Of a stretch of 64,000 bases of DNA, positions 48,801 to 60,358 are shown piece by piece. Source of the DNA: Thuidium tamariscinum (Eukaryota; Streptophyta; Bryopsida; Hypnales; Thuidiaceae). The position numbers and the translations under genes are program-made. The stretch lies in the NCBI GenBank assembly GCA_947034885.2, contig OX344758.2, positions 312,501 to 376,500 of the forward strand, in the 5' to 3' direction. Every line of letters begins with the position of its first letter. The first letter of the stretch is position 1. A model generated the notes under the pieces. That model was not told where the DNA came from and searched no databases. It worked only from the letters and a program-made list of their open reading frames with translations.

Positions 48801-51800
48801 TTCTATAGTAACAATTTTATTTATTTTTACACAAATGTAACGAAATTTCATTGAGAGAATAATAAGTTATAAACTACTAGCCACAAGTAGCCTAGCAGAG
48901 ATATTTTAACAATTCTTTAGTATTAATTCAATTAATGTCAACTTTCACTAATGCATAGCATATAAATTTTATTAAAATGCTTCCAAAAAGAAAATTATAC
49001 ACCAAAATGCTTTTGACAATCAATGACAATTTTCTTGAATATCCATCAATCCAAAACCAATTAATGACACATCTATGGAAGGTTGAGAGTATCTTTTTAA
49101 ATGTTATGTTTACAAAGTTGTTTAGTCATTCAATATGTCAATTATTAAATAATATATAAAACCTCTTTGTGAGTAGGACGACGAAGGCTCCTAGGAATTT
49201 CCATGATATGTACATTACCCAATATGTCACCAACAGCAAGAAATTGGGGTGCTACCACATTATACCAAAATAAAATTTAGAATTATAAAAAATCATATAT
49301 GAAGTATTAAAATGCTTTTGGTGCTACTATAATAGAATATTAATTGATCAATACAAAAAAAATTGCATATAAGATATGAATAATATCATCAATAGTGGTT
49401 TTATAATATTTATATTAATTAAATTTATGCAAGACATAATAATTTTTTTGCTTTTTATTTTATTACTTGAATAAAATTTACTTCCAAAATTTCATTGATG
49501 TTAAGAAAAAGATGTTAATCAAGTTTTTGTCACTTAATATAGTTTTTTAATAAAAACATAAAATATATCTTTGACAACCAAAATTAAATGATATCCTATA
49601 AACAATTAAATGTATTAGTTACTAAATCTTCATTTAAAATTGTAGTAATACAAAAATATGATATGAATACTTTTAAGTTTCCAAAATTCCATAGCTGTCA
49701 CTTGGCATGAAGTAGCATGGACTATTATAGATGGTTGATGAGTGCAATCAAGCAGATCCCATATTTCAATAGTTCCATCAATGAGCCCTATATATATAAC
49801 TGCAGGTCGAGATGGACTCCAACATCCAGTAGTAAGATAACTCTCAGATGATCTTGAAACATACATTGGTTTCTATAGTCAACAATAAAATAAGATATTG
49901 TTTATATATTAGTAGTCAATTACTATTAACCTTAGAATGTAATAACATTCTAGTTAATTTTATACAAGGAAATTGGATATAAATGAAATAATTTAATTTA
50001 ATTTAATTTGAATAGGAGTTTGTGACTCAACAATCTTTTTGGAATAATAGAAGGGAATTTGAAACAATAAAAAAAAATATTCATTCAAAATATCTTTATA
50101 ATATTATGAGGAATTTTAGACTATGATGTGAGTGCATTTTTTTGCACACATGATTCTATATTTACATATTTATATTTACATATTTACGTTTCTTGCTTAA
50201 AAAATGATTGACGAGCATTATAAAAGTTCTATTTAAAAAAATAGATTGAATTTTTTTTAAATTGGTAAATGAAAATTACAATATATATACCTCAATGGTA
50301 TCCCTCCATAAGGCAAATGTCCATATCCCAACAGACAATAACTCATTATCAAAAAAAGGGGATCGAACAAGGACCCTCACAGGTCCTTCGTGAACTTCTG
50401 TTTTTTTTGAAATATTAGGATTGCCTGTAGGAATATTTAAATCTACTTCTACTACTTCTCCAAACTGCACAAAAATTCAAGATAATCATTTAATATTGAA
50501 TAGTATTGAAAGTAACCATAGTATAAAAATAAATAAATGTTTACACAAATGGTAAATTTTGTTAAAATGACGGTATTCCATTAATTTGACACTTCTGAAG
50601 GTTCGAACCGCGTGATCTGAAATCTACACCTGTCATAAATTTTTGAAATCTATAAGCGTTGTGGATTTCTGAAATCCATACCTGTCCAGGATGTTTCAGA
50701 CCGTGCAATCTGAACTCTAAATCTGTCATAGATTCTGGAAATCTATATATGTCATAGACGTCTGAAAATCTACACTTGTTTTAGACATCAATTTTCAGTT
50801 CAGACTACACGGTGTGAAAAATGGCATTTGGAATACCGCCATTTTAACAAAGTTGGCCATACACGTTTATCAATTGATTTTTTTCAATAATTTAGTTTAA
50901 AATGAAGACAAATGAACCTCTGTACTGCAAAAATACAAAGTGCCCCCGAAGCCACAAGACATTTTTAAAGGTCCCACTTGTTGGCTTCCAAATTTCAACT
51001 CTAATCTATATAGGGGAGTCCACATATATTTTTGTTGTTGATATGCCGCCCACTTTCGTTCATCCGACCAATTTGGATCTAATTCAGGTTCTTTTGAAGT
51101 TGTGATGTCCCAAAATATAATCTATCAATGAATCAATGTTATTGTCTATGAGTTTGAAATTAAAATTACATATAATTAAAAACATTCATAATTACAAAAT
51201 AAGCCTATTATGAAAAAAACTGTAAGACATACCATTCCGTCTGGAGAAACAGAGGCAATGAGATTTGTTTCATTGTTGTTTGCAACCCCATCAACACTTA
51301 ACTATGAAAAAAAGATTTCGTGAAAAAAAAATCACTAGTTATTAACCACAGAAGGAATCATCTCATTGAAAAGCAATCTCAAATAATGATACAATTGCTA
51401 TAAATGAATGATAGAAGATCAATACAATGCTCAAATATTTATTTTAATAATAGGATATTCAATATCCAAATATGATCAAAGGATAATGTATTAAATAATT
51501 ATAATTTGTGTATTTTTTTTAATTTTATGTACTAATACTAATGAATATAATATATGCATGGCACTATTGAAATCAAAATATATAGTGGAAACACCCAAAA
51601 CTGTCCAAATAAGGAATTCAGCATACTTGGAGGCAACATTTTCTTAAAATGATATTTTTCTAGTATTAGCGAGTGAAAATCTTGAATATTAAAAAAAAAA
51701 AATTTCGGATACAGTATGTAATTTCTACAAATTTTTAAAGTGTTGGCTCCCTAGACTTGTGGAACCATCCTGTAGGTGCCCCCAAAACTGAATCCAACAA

Positions 51801-54800
51801 AAATCAGCATTCAGCCAACCAAATTTTCCTATGTATCCTTCAATTGTGTTAGCAAACTACAATCATACATGTGGCGAACACATTAAGGGCAAAACACCCA
51901 TTCCCGCACCTCTTCCCTTAATGTATTCGCCACATGTATGATTGTAATTTGCTGACACAACTGAAGGACACATAAGAAAATTTGGTTGGCTCAGTGCTGA
52001 TTTTCACAGGGTTTAGTTTTGGGGGCACCTACAGGACAGTTCCACAAGTCTAGGGAGACAACACTTTGAAAATTTGTAGAAATTACATACTGTATCCGAA
52101 AAATCTTTTCTTTTTTAATATTAATGATTTTCACTCGCTAATACTAGAAAAATATCATTTTTAGAAAATGTTGCCTCCAACTATGTTGGATTTTTTATTT
52201 GGACGGTTTTGGGTGTTTCCACTGTAAGGGAAGTCTACTGACACATTTAAGGTAGGTACACCCAAAAGCGCTATCTACAGTGCACATACTTTTCCGAAAT
52301 CAGTCATGTTCACAGACTGTAGATGGCGCTTTCAGAAACAAACTTTGACCGTTAATAACTTTTGCATACGGTATCCAAATCCTGTGTTCTTTGGTGCGTT
52401 GGAACATGCTTTCACTTGCCAACAAGACTACATAAAAATTTGAACTAATTAATAGCAGGAACTAGGCTCAGTATGAATAAGTGGTGCTTTTGAGTGTACT
52501 TACCTTATGTGCATCTACAGTCCACTGCAAGGAACAGGTGCGGGAATGGGTGTTTCCACTGTACGTTGCAAATCTTTGCATTTTCAATGAATGCAATGAA
52601 AGTGATGCAAGAAAAAATTTGAATTACCTGAAAGTCTCTTGGAAGCCAATGTATGTCTGAAACAATAGACCTGTGAGAAGTCGATGTAGTGCTAAGTAAA
52701 TGAAATAAAACCTCCGGAGGTTCTACCACTTTCTTCTCCCCTTTGTTTTCGGTAGCCAAGTAATTTGGTGGCTCCTCAGGCTCTTTTCTATCTCTCCTAT
52801 CTTGGTGTTCTTGGGCCTTACTAATGTCCCAAACTATGACCTATATATGATATTAATTTCTTTAATAAAAGGAATTGCAAGTTTTTCTTTACTTTATATT
52901 TTGTATAAATCTTTGTTTATTATTGTAGTTTTGGAAAAAATTAATTATAATTGTCACTCTGTCACTAAGAATGTATTTTCTATTTAGACACTATTTATAT
53001 TATATTTTAATAAGCCGATATGATTAAAATAATAGATAAACATTCATTCATACCTGACCACTAAAACAACCACCAGCTATAATAGTTGGTTTCACTGGAT
53101 TAAAGCGAATACTAAATACATCAGATGGACTTTCAAGTACAGCCTGCATATTTTCATTAGGTATTAGATTGGAATCTTAACAATTATAATACACTTTTAT
53201 TATCTTTTACATTAACCCTAAAGCCCTAAATTGTATTTTTTTTTTGGCAATATAGCAATTTTAGACAACTCACCACGAATGGAATATTTTTAGTTTCTTT
53301 CTTAAAAAATTTCACACAATATATGTCCAAGGAATAAATTTCAGGCCCAACAAATTCTTAACTTTGAACTTCATAGTTAAGAAGATATTGTATGACAAAT
53401 AGTTTTCATTACTTGGTAGGTAGTTTGAGAAGATAAAAATACTTATTTGAAAATCATTGTTTTAAGAAATGAAAATTTTTAATTGAATTATTAGATTTGT
53501 ATACATGAAAACCTTTTCATCATTCCATTTTGGTTGATAAGATGAAAGTTATGAGGATTTTTTTTGGTTTTTAGGTAGTTTTTAGGTAATTATGGAATCT
53601 CTACCCTAATACTAGCTTTGAAGTCCTTTATTTTACTCAATTTTTTAGAATTTTGAAAAAATAAAAACTATTAGGTGTAGGTTGTTTATTACAACATTAC
53701 AACCATTGGGATTGGCATTTTTCAATTCAATAAATAGCTTGTTAATAATGTTTCTACTTCTTTCAACTTACTATTTTTTTCTATATGTTGTAGAATTTTC
53801 AAGAATCTAGCCAACTTGCCTCGAAGAACAAATTCAAAAAGTCCCCATTACAGACATTTTTTCATACCAATGTGACCATCTTAGGGTCAAGACCACCAAT
53901 TTTTTGCAAGGTTAAGAAAATGATACTCCGTAGTTGTCAGTTCAAATATTCATATATTGCAATTGATACAACAGAAATTTCTAAAGTTTTTCCAAAACTT
54001 CTCAAACCAATTTACTACAAGATCCTATAATTACATGAGTCTAAAGTTTTTTTTTCCTTCTAAAAGTTGGTATTTGTGCTAAAAATGGCACTCTTGAAAT
54101 GTTTTTGGTAAAAATACGGTCAAGAACCTTGAAGAGTTAAGTATGTAATGTTACCACCTTTGAAACAAAATCCGTCATATATATACATTTTCATCCAAGA
54201 GAAATCTCATCGAATTATTTATTTCATCTAATATTCATGAATATTAAAGTAGAAACTACCATTTTCATCCTTGTACCCATTCATGAATCCTAGAGTATTA
54301 CTGAATCTGTCTATAAGCATTCATTAAAGTATCCTACAAATGCATAATTCTAATTTGCTAATGCAATTGTAAGACACATGCATAATTTTCATTCACTAAC
54401 AGTTGATTTCAAGAGAGTTTAGGTCAGGGTACACCTATAGGACGGTTTCAATGGTCTAGGGAGCCAACACTTTGAAAATTTATAGAAATTACATACGGCA
54501 TCCGAAAATTTAATTTTTTTTTTAATATTCATGATTTTCTTTTATATATATACTTCCTACAGTAGGTATGATTGATTTTCGATTTTAAAAATGAATAAAG
54601 AATTAAGTACCCATGGATGAACTGGATCTGCAAAAGTCCACAATAACACATATGAATATGCAGGTCTGCCCGCCACTTGGATTCTTTCTTCATATGAGTA
54701 TGATGCTGTAAGTGCAACTGCAATAATGCCTCTTTTCCCAGGCATCCAATCAATAGCTGACACCATTTTGTTTTTCCCATAATGGAGACTCATAAAAGAT

Positions 54801-57800
54801 TGGTATTCCTGTATTACGAAAACAAATTTAACCCTTGAACGACGGACTGGTGACCGTGGAAATCATGCATTTTGATTCCGTGTGACATCATCTACTTTGG
54901 AAAAGCCAAATATATTCATTGGAAGTCAAAGCCCTATAGAAGATTTCCCCTTTCCACCCATAAAACCGAGGACCAATAGTTGCACTTTCATTCTACAAGA
55001 GAAGATTCTCTCTCATTCTGCGGACGCAAAACGTCCTCTTCGACGTTTAAGGGTTAAGATTGAATAGAAGAAAATGAATTTCTATACTCTCGTACAATAG
55101 GAACACATTCTAATATAAGAGGGTTTTTGGGGTATTGAGAGACTGTTTCAGCCTCGTTCCCCATTCTGTGAACCAGCCACTGCTGGTCAGAAAAAAAAAT
55201 ATTTTAAAAATATTTTAAAAATGAAAAAAATGAAAAAAAATTTAATTTTTTTAAAAATAAAAACATATTTTTTTAATTTAATAAAACATTATTATCTGAT
55301 GTGGCAGTCTCTGTGCCATATCAGATCTGTTGCTGGGACTGTTTCCAGCGAGTTCCTACAGTCTAGGAACTCGCAGTCTCCCAACATGGTGAGAAAACCT
55401 CTTATGCATTAGATGGAATTTGAGGTCTTGGGAGGGCTATTTTAGGTGTGTTCCCAAAACAGTTCCCAAATTGTTGGCCGCTGTCAAGTCAGAATTTATT
55501 AAAATAAAAAATAAATAAAAAAATAAAAAATTTAGTACCTGAAATGTGAAAAAAAAATTTAATTTTAAAATTTAAATTTAAATCAATGACGTGGCATGGT
55601 CTTGGCCATGTCGGATTCGTATGATTTTGGGTTCCTGTAGCAAATTATACATTCTTATGGAAATTTTTGTATTCCCACAATTTGGCCTTCCCGAGGCCTC
55701 AAATTTCATCTAATGAGCACTTTGATCATGTCTAATTGACTATGGTCAATAATTTATTTAAAATTCAAATGTATACAAAGATTCATACTATTGCTTTCTA
55801 TATTTGAAGTCATCTTACTCTTTAATACAAAAATACATCTTCACTTTCTAAAGCCCATATGTGTAGGTCAAATTTGACAAAGAAATGCCAATATGGTATT
55901 TCTATGTTAGATTTGAAGTCCTTCATTTAATTCCATTTTTTAATATCTTTGAAAAAGAATAAAAACATTGGATGACAAGGCTACCTTTTACCAATCAAGA
56001 GATGCCATGTAGAGCTTTTTTAATAAAAACAACTTAATCTATGAGCACCCAACTCATATTCACCAAAATCTTCACCTTCTTGCACTCATTCCAATCAAAC
56101 TATCATTAAAAACAAGATTTTACCAAAACTAACACTATTGATTGGTAGTAAAGACAACCTTAGAGCAACAAAGAAATGGAGAAACAATTTGACCATACTA
56201 TGAAAAAGATTATAAGAGTCAACACAAGACAACCATTCAAATTAGAGAGGCCAAATTTGAAGTACTTAGGCACTCAAGGGTTAATTTATGTCAAATCTAA
56301 CATCAAGTAGGGTACTAATACAAAATAATAACGTACAGATATAGAAGTGACTGCTCGATCTCCATGTTCATACTCTTCATCAATAAAGTGGGCAAACTCA
56401 TCTTCAAACAAGTCAAATACTTCATTTTGTTGTAGGGCATCTACATATCTAATTGATTCAAATAGAACAAATATCCAAAATTAAGAATTTGTTTATTTTA
56501 AATATTATTTATAATTGCAACTTTTGTTCTATAGAATCATGATACAAATTATGACATTAGAATTGCATTTTTTTAAATGGAATATTTGAGAGCCAACTTG
56601 AAATTTTATCTTATGAACAATTATAAAATATTCTATACCTATATTTTGCTTTTGAAAGAAAGTCACCTACTTCTTTACTACTCAAGACTTCTCTTGCTTC
56701 AAGAGCTTCTTTGGTAATAGGTTCATATTGCATTTGGTTGTTTCTATGAACTTTTCTGATGAATTGGAACTTATAAATGTAAATGAGATTTGTTTACTTG
56801 TAGAAAAAATAAACAATAAAATTATGATTTGAAGAAATGAAAGCTAAAAACATACTATAAGAATATAAATGTATATACATATGCAGAAATATTTATTTAT
56901 TGAAATGAAATCAATATTTAAATATCATTTAAAAAATGATCTGAACTGATTTGTTTGGACAGTGGAGTCTTTTAGAACTGGTATTGCTTGTGTTCCAATG
57001 TCTTGTTCAATCATAAACTTGTCAAAAGAAGGGTCTTTGAAAGGTCGACATTCCATACTACTACTGGTCCAAGTTTCCTATTTGATCATATTTAGATTTT
57101 CTATTAAATAAATACAGTAATCATTTTAATATTATTCAAAACATGTTTCAATTTGTGTCACCAAACACCTTTTGAGCATTAAAAACCATTTAATATTAGT
57201 TTTGGATAAGTAAAAATCACAATTAAAACTCATGAGATAAAACAATAAGTTTTTTTGTTGTCATAATTTCATAAATCATTCTATAAATATTTAGATGTTT
57301 TTGAAATAATTACAAATAATCTACATTACTTTGAAACAATTTTTAATTAGCAAAGACCAAATACGCACATACATAAGCTTCTCTATCACCAAATGATTCT
57401 TTTTTATAATATTCTTTGAACTTTTTGGTTGCTAATATAACAACCTACAATATTTTACAAACAGTAAATATAAAGAACAATTAGTATTACTTTAAAACCT
57501 CCAAATGGGATTATATATATATAATTTAATATGAAAATGGAATTGATTCTATAGAATGAAAAAGAAAAAAAGATCAAAGAGATTAATGAAATAAAAGACA
57601 TAGATTTATATTGTATTGAAGTTTATACAAGGAAATGAATTGCACAGGATCTTGCGTAGCTTTTATAATCTCAGCATCGACTTCCATATCACTCCCCAAA
57701 TTGGTCCAAAATCTTGGTCCTTCTGTTGCTTTTACAGCATCAATTTTATCTTGTAAGGCCTTAAAATTTTTTAATTGGATGTTAAAAATCTCATATCAAT

Positions 57801-59060
57801 TCTATCAAGAATATATATTGAGAATTCTTATATATTGACAATAATATTTTTAAGCATCAAATGAAAATATTTATGTGGATAAAATCTTATATTCCGTCCA
57901 TGTCCCAAAATGATCTTCTTTGATCTTCTTGTACCTCTTGTTCTCTCTAATGCAATGGTTCTTCCATTTGTTAAAAAAAGAAAAACAATGATCTTCTTGT
58001 AACCTTTAATCTTGTTGCAATAAGCTCAATACTACACTTTGAAAAGGGCTTTAAAACTCAAAGTTTCATCACAATAGGAATGTACAAAATTCTACTTACA
58101 ATTCAAAATAGGCTAAAATTATGTCATTTTGAGCAAAGAATTCCAAATATGTTATCCAATGGGAAGATCATTTTAAGATGGAGGGACTACTATTTTACAT
58201 AATTTCCTTACCTTTTCTATGGCATCTCGAACTTCCGATACCACAATCAGCTCAAAGTTGTGATTACACACATATCGATCATCAGTAATGTAACGAAGAA
58301 GAAAATAATCTTCATGATAATTCTGCAAGTAAATTCAAAATTCATTTTACAATACATTATTGTTACTCATTTTGATTAACATGATATCAAATCAAGTATA
58401 TTTTAGTTAAACCCAATAGTTGAATGTTGTAGAATAATAATAAAATATATATATCAATAATAATAATAAATTTTATAATTGAACAATATATAAAGTTAAT
58501 TAAATGGCTAGAAATCACCATCAATGAGTCTTTGACAAGATAAAAATCAGATGTAGCTTCTAATTCTTTAATATCTTTTTTGACAGCTTTAGTATCAACT
58601 TTGAAATGTACATTGTTTTGGGTGTCTATTTCTTTTTCAATATTCATCTTTTCACAAGTAGTATCAGAGATGTACAATGACACCACTCCAAAAGGATGTT
58701 CTTCAGGCACTGTAAATTAATAAAAATTTAAATACTTTGAATCAACAACTCTTGTAATTTCAATTCCATTTGATATACCAAACATCGAGATGGTAATAAC
58801 ACTATTTAAATAAATCATTAGTATTATGTAAAAAGCATTCAAGTTTCAGTTCATTATAATATTTTTCTTATCATTTCAAGTTTTTGAATCCAACTCAAAT
58901 GTTCAGTTTAAATAATATTTCAAAGAATATATATATACTTAAATCTGATATTAATTTTTTTTTTCTTAAAACCTCGTGGTGGAGGTGTAGGAGGTTTTTC
59001 TTCGACTTTCTTCCTTCCTGTTAGAATTTCCATCTTCTCTGCTATTGACATTTCCGCCAT
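45886..59060 (-). CDS. DNAI3: Axonemal inner-arm dynein intermediate chain (WDR63/DNAI3, algal IC140 type)
   Basis: WD-repeat subunit of inner-arm dynein I1/f, acting in the flagellar axoneme and therefore needed in motile sperm. Exons 5' to 3': 58973-59060, 58519-58709, 58212-58322, 57646-57759, 57373-57444, 56947-57077, 56639-56755, 56337-56448, 54611-54808, 53054-53143, 52628-52840, 51233-51301, 50918-51121, 50291-50464, 49671-49872, 49163-49251, 47948-48067, 45886-46053. All introns are GT-AG; joined length is 820 codons (human protein about 890). Diagnostic stretches: EYQSFMSLHYGKNKMVSAID, IIAGGCFSGQVIVWDIS, VSDIHWLPRDFQ, LIASVSPDGM, VYIGLIDGTIEIWDLL-like exon 15, QFLAVGDILGNVHIMEIPR. 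The N-terminal region (about 1-310) matches the family's pre-WD part; residues about 315-720 are WD repeats; 726-790 is a charged, probably coiled tail. For exon 7 the AG at 56756-56757 was chosen because it keeps the conserved VQT segment in frame. No disabling change was seen. Confidence 0.95.
46608..46879. mobile_element. CAT...ATG MITE in dynein intron 17
   Basis: Left end CATTAGAAGAAATATGAGG, right end CCTCAAATTTCATCTAATG, core TTACGTGGCAGGGG. 272 bp. Confidence 0.85.
48414..48638. mobile_element. GCTAG-family MITE in dynein intron 16
   Basis: Ends GCTAGTATATGAGTATAG and GCTCACACACTAGC. The middle has CACCTATAGTATAGGTG and further ACCTATA/TATAGGT palindromes. 225 bp, almost the same as the copy at 63357-63580. 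Confidence 0.88.
50551..50858. mobile_element. TIR MITE in dynein intron 13
   Basis: About 30-bp inverted ends, GGTAAATTTTGTTAAAATGA and the complementary TTTTAACAAAGTTGGCC, meeting at CGGTATTCCA/TGGAATACCG. The interior consists of repeats resembling TCTGAAATCTACACCTGTC. Confidence 0.8.
51585..52561. mobile_element. Fold-back Tc1/mariner-like MITE complex in dynein intron 11
   Basis: Ends AGTGGAAACACCC and GGGTGTTTCCACTG followed by TA, suggesting a TA target. 51585-51890 is repeated in inverse orientation at about 51905-52226, where an internal GGGTGTTTCCACTG occurs. The family's normal tail (CTACAGTCCACTGCAAGG) follows at 52514. A second small element (52251-52504) sits in that tail. A single-orientation copy is at 16349-16735 and a fragment at 54320-54540. 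Confidence 0.8.
52251..52504. mobile_element. Nested element with GGTAGGTACACCC ends
   Basis: Ends GGTAGGTACACCCAAAAGC and GCTTTTGAGTGTACTTACC. Flanked by TTAA on the left and TTAT on the right. Contains an internal hairpin AGCGCTATCTACAGT/ACTGTAGATGGCGCT at 52267-52330. Confidence 0.7.
53214..54145 (+). mobile_element. TTAA-flanked piggyBac-like relative in dynein intron 9
   Basis: Begins at TTAACCCTAAAGCCC and ends near CCTTGAAGAGTTAA. Collinear with 60359-61590 (blocks CATTGGGATTGGCATTTTTC, AGAAGGACAAA-like and CTACAAGATCCTAT). Confidence 0.55.
54320..54540 (-). mobile_element. Fragment of the GTGGAAACACCC repeat in dynein intron 9
   Basis: Matches the inverse arm of the 51585 complex (CTAGGGAGCCAACACTTTGA, AATTTATAGAAATTACATAC). 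It lies about 70 bp downstream of dynein exon 9. Confidence 0.65.
54829..55047. mobile_element. TTAA MITE in dynein intron 8
   Basis: TTAACCCTTGAACGACGGA at one end and TCGACGTTTAAGGGTTAA at the other. About 215 bp and less AT-rich than its surroundings. Same TTAA/CCC signature as the larger piggyBac-like elements. Confidence 0.8.
55114..55406. mobile_element. CAT...ATG MITE, first of an abutting pair (dynein intron 8)
   Basis: Ends TATAAGAGGGTTTTT and AAAACCTCTTATG, core CTGATGTGGCAGTC. It is closest to the element at 8900-9263. Its last base touches the first base of the next MITE. Confidence 0.85.
55407..55715. mobile_element. CAT...ATG MITE, second of an abutting pair (dynein intron 8)
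   Basis: Ends CATTAGATGGAATTTGAGG and CCTCAAATTTCATCTAATG, core ATGACGTGGCATGG. 309 bp. Confidence 0.88.
57889..58192. mobile_element. Stowaway-like MITE in dynein intron 3
   Basis: TATTCCGTCCATGTCCCAAA then ATGATCTTC at one end, GAAGATCATTTTAAGATGGA then GGGACTACTA at the other. The CTCCGTCCCAAAA-type end is typical of plant Stowaway (Tc1/mariner) MITEs. Confidence 0.75.
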
Positions 59061-60049
59061 AGTTGAAAATGTAGCCTTAATAAGCAAATTTAGCTATGAA
59101 AATTTAAACCTTTGAATGTACATTTGGCCTTCACAATTGGTGTTTTAATTATTTTGGTACATTATAAATGCTTTTTGAAACCTACAATTAGAATCAGAAC
59201 TAATGAAATACTCTTAAGAAATGAAATTGCATCAAATTAAAATAGAATTTTGATAGTTGTATAGGTCAAATTTCATACTATATAACTATTTATCATTTTA
59301 TTTTGTCTTCATTCAAAATGGGAACAAATTGGAAATATCACTCATGGTTTTAGCATAAAGGAATTTTTGTATGTACTTGTACATTTCATGTTAATTATAT
59401 TAGACCTCCATTTGATTTTCAAGAAAATTCTTTGAATTTTAAAGAAAATGATACCAAACTGAGTAGAACCAATATTGATAAAATTGATAAAAACACGTGA
59501 AAATGAACAACATATCTTGATTTATTCATCATAAAAAAAATGAAAAATTCAAAAATTCAAAAATACCAATGTTTTTGAAATACTCAAGCCTCATATTTAT
59601 TTTGGTCTTTCATTTTTTCCCCAAAACATGCTATTAAGGTTCTTCATTTTGATGAAGCCTTTTAAAATATGCTTTTGAATTCTAAGCTCAAAGCATGCAT
59701 TTTTAGATCATTCATTTCCATGAAGTCTTTAGATGCAAAAAGAATATTGATTTTATTGGCTTATTCATCTTCACCAAAAGTTTAAGGTGTAAGTGGCAAA
59801 CATATATTTTCATAAGTTTTTATCTAAACCAACGTCCTTTAATAATAGACCTAATTTCACATAGGCAACTATGAAGTTGTTCTATTCAATAGCGCTATAA
59901 ATATTTTCACCATCATTATAAGCCTATCTTTTCATCAGTCATTTGTTGCAAGTTGTAATTACAATTTAAATATTGCAATGCATTGATGTTATTAAATTTA
60001 TTTATTTATCAAAATGCAAGTAGAAATCTCATATTAAGCTTATAGAAAA
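59061..60049. other. Region upstream of dynein gene
   Basis: Should contain the promoter and 5' untranslated region of the dynein gene, but no specific element can be pointed to. Confidence 0.3.
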
Positions 60050-60205
60050 TGAGCCTAGGATCTTGAATCCATGAATTTAAGAGCCTAAACACCTATGTTA
60101 TAGGTACATATATTATAGGCATTTTTGATGGTTGCAAGGATACCTTCTTACACCTAGGCTCAAGGCTTGCAGGTTTGCATTTCTAGACTTATATATTAGC
60201 ATTGG
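60050..60205. mobile_element. Degraded GCTAG-family MITE
   Basis: Shares the ACCTATGTTATAGGT palindrome and a right-end-like ATATATTAGCATTGG. Left end lost. Confidence 0.5.
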
Positions 60206-60358
60206 TGGAACTCATGTCCAAAAGGCTAGTGTGATTAAAGGATATGTTAAGCAAATTGTTGTAAACTTGGCTACTAAAACTATGATGTTGTATGATTACA
60301 AAGCTTTGTAAATAATCTTCTATTACTCCAATATTTGTGAAAATTGGCATGCATGTGT

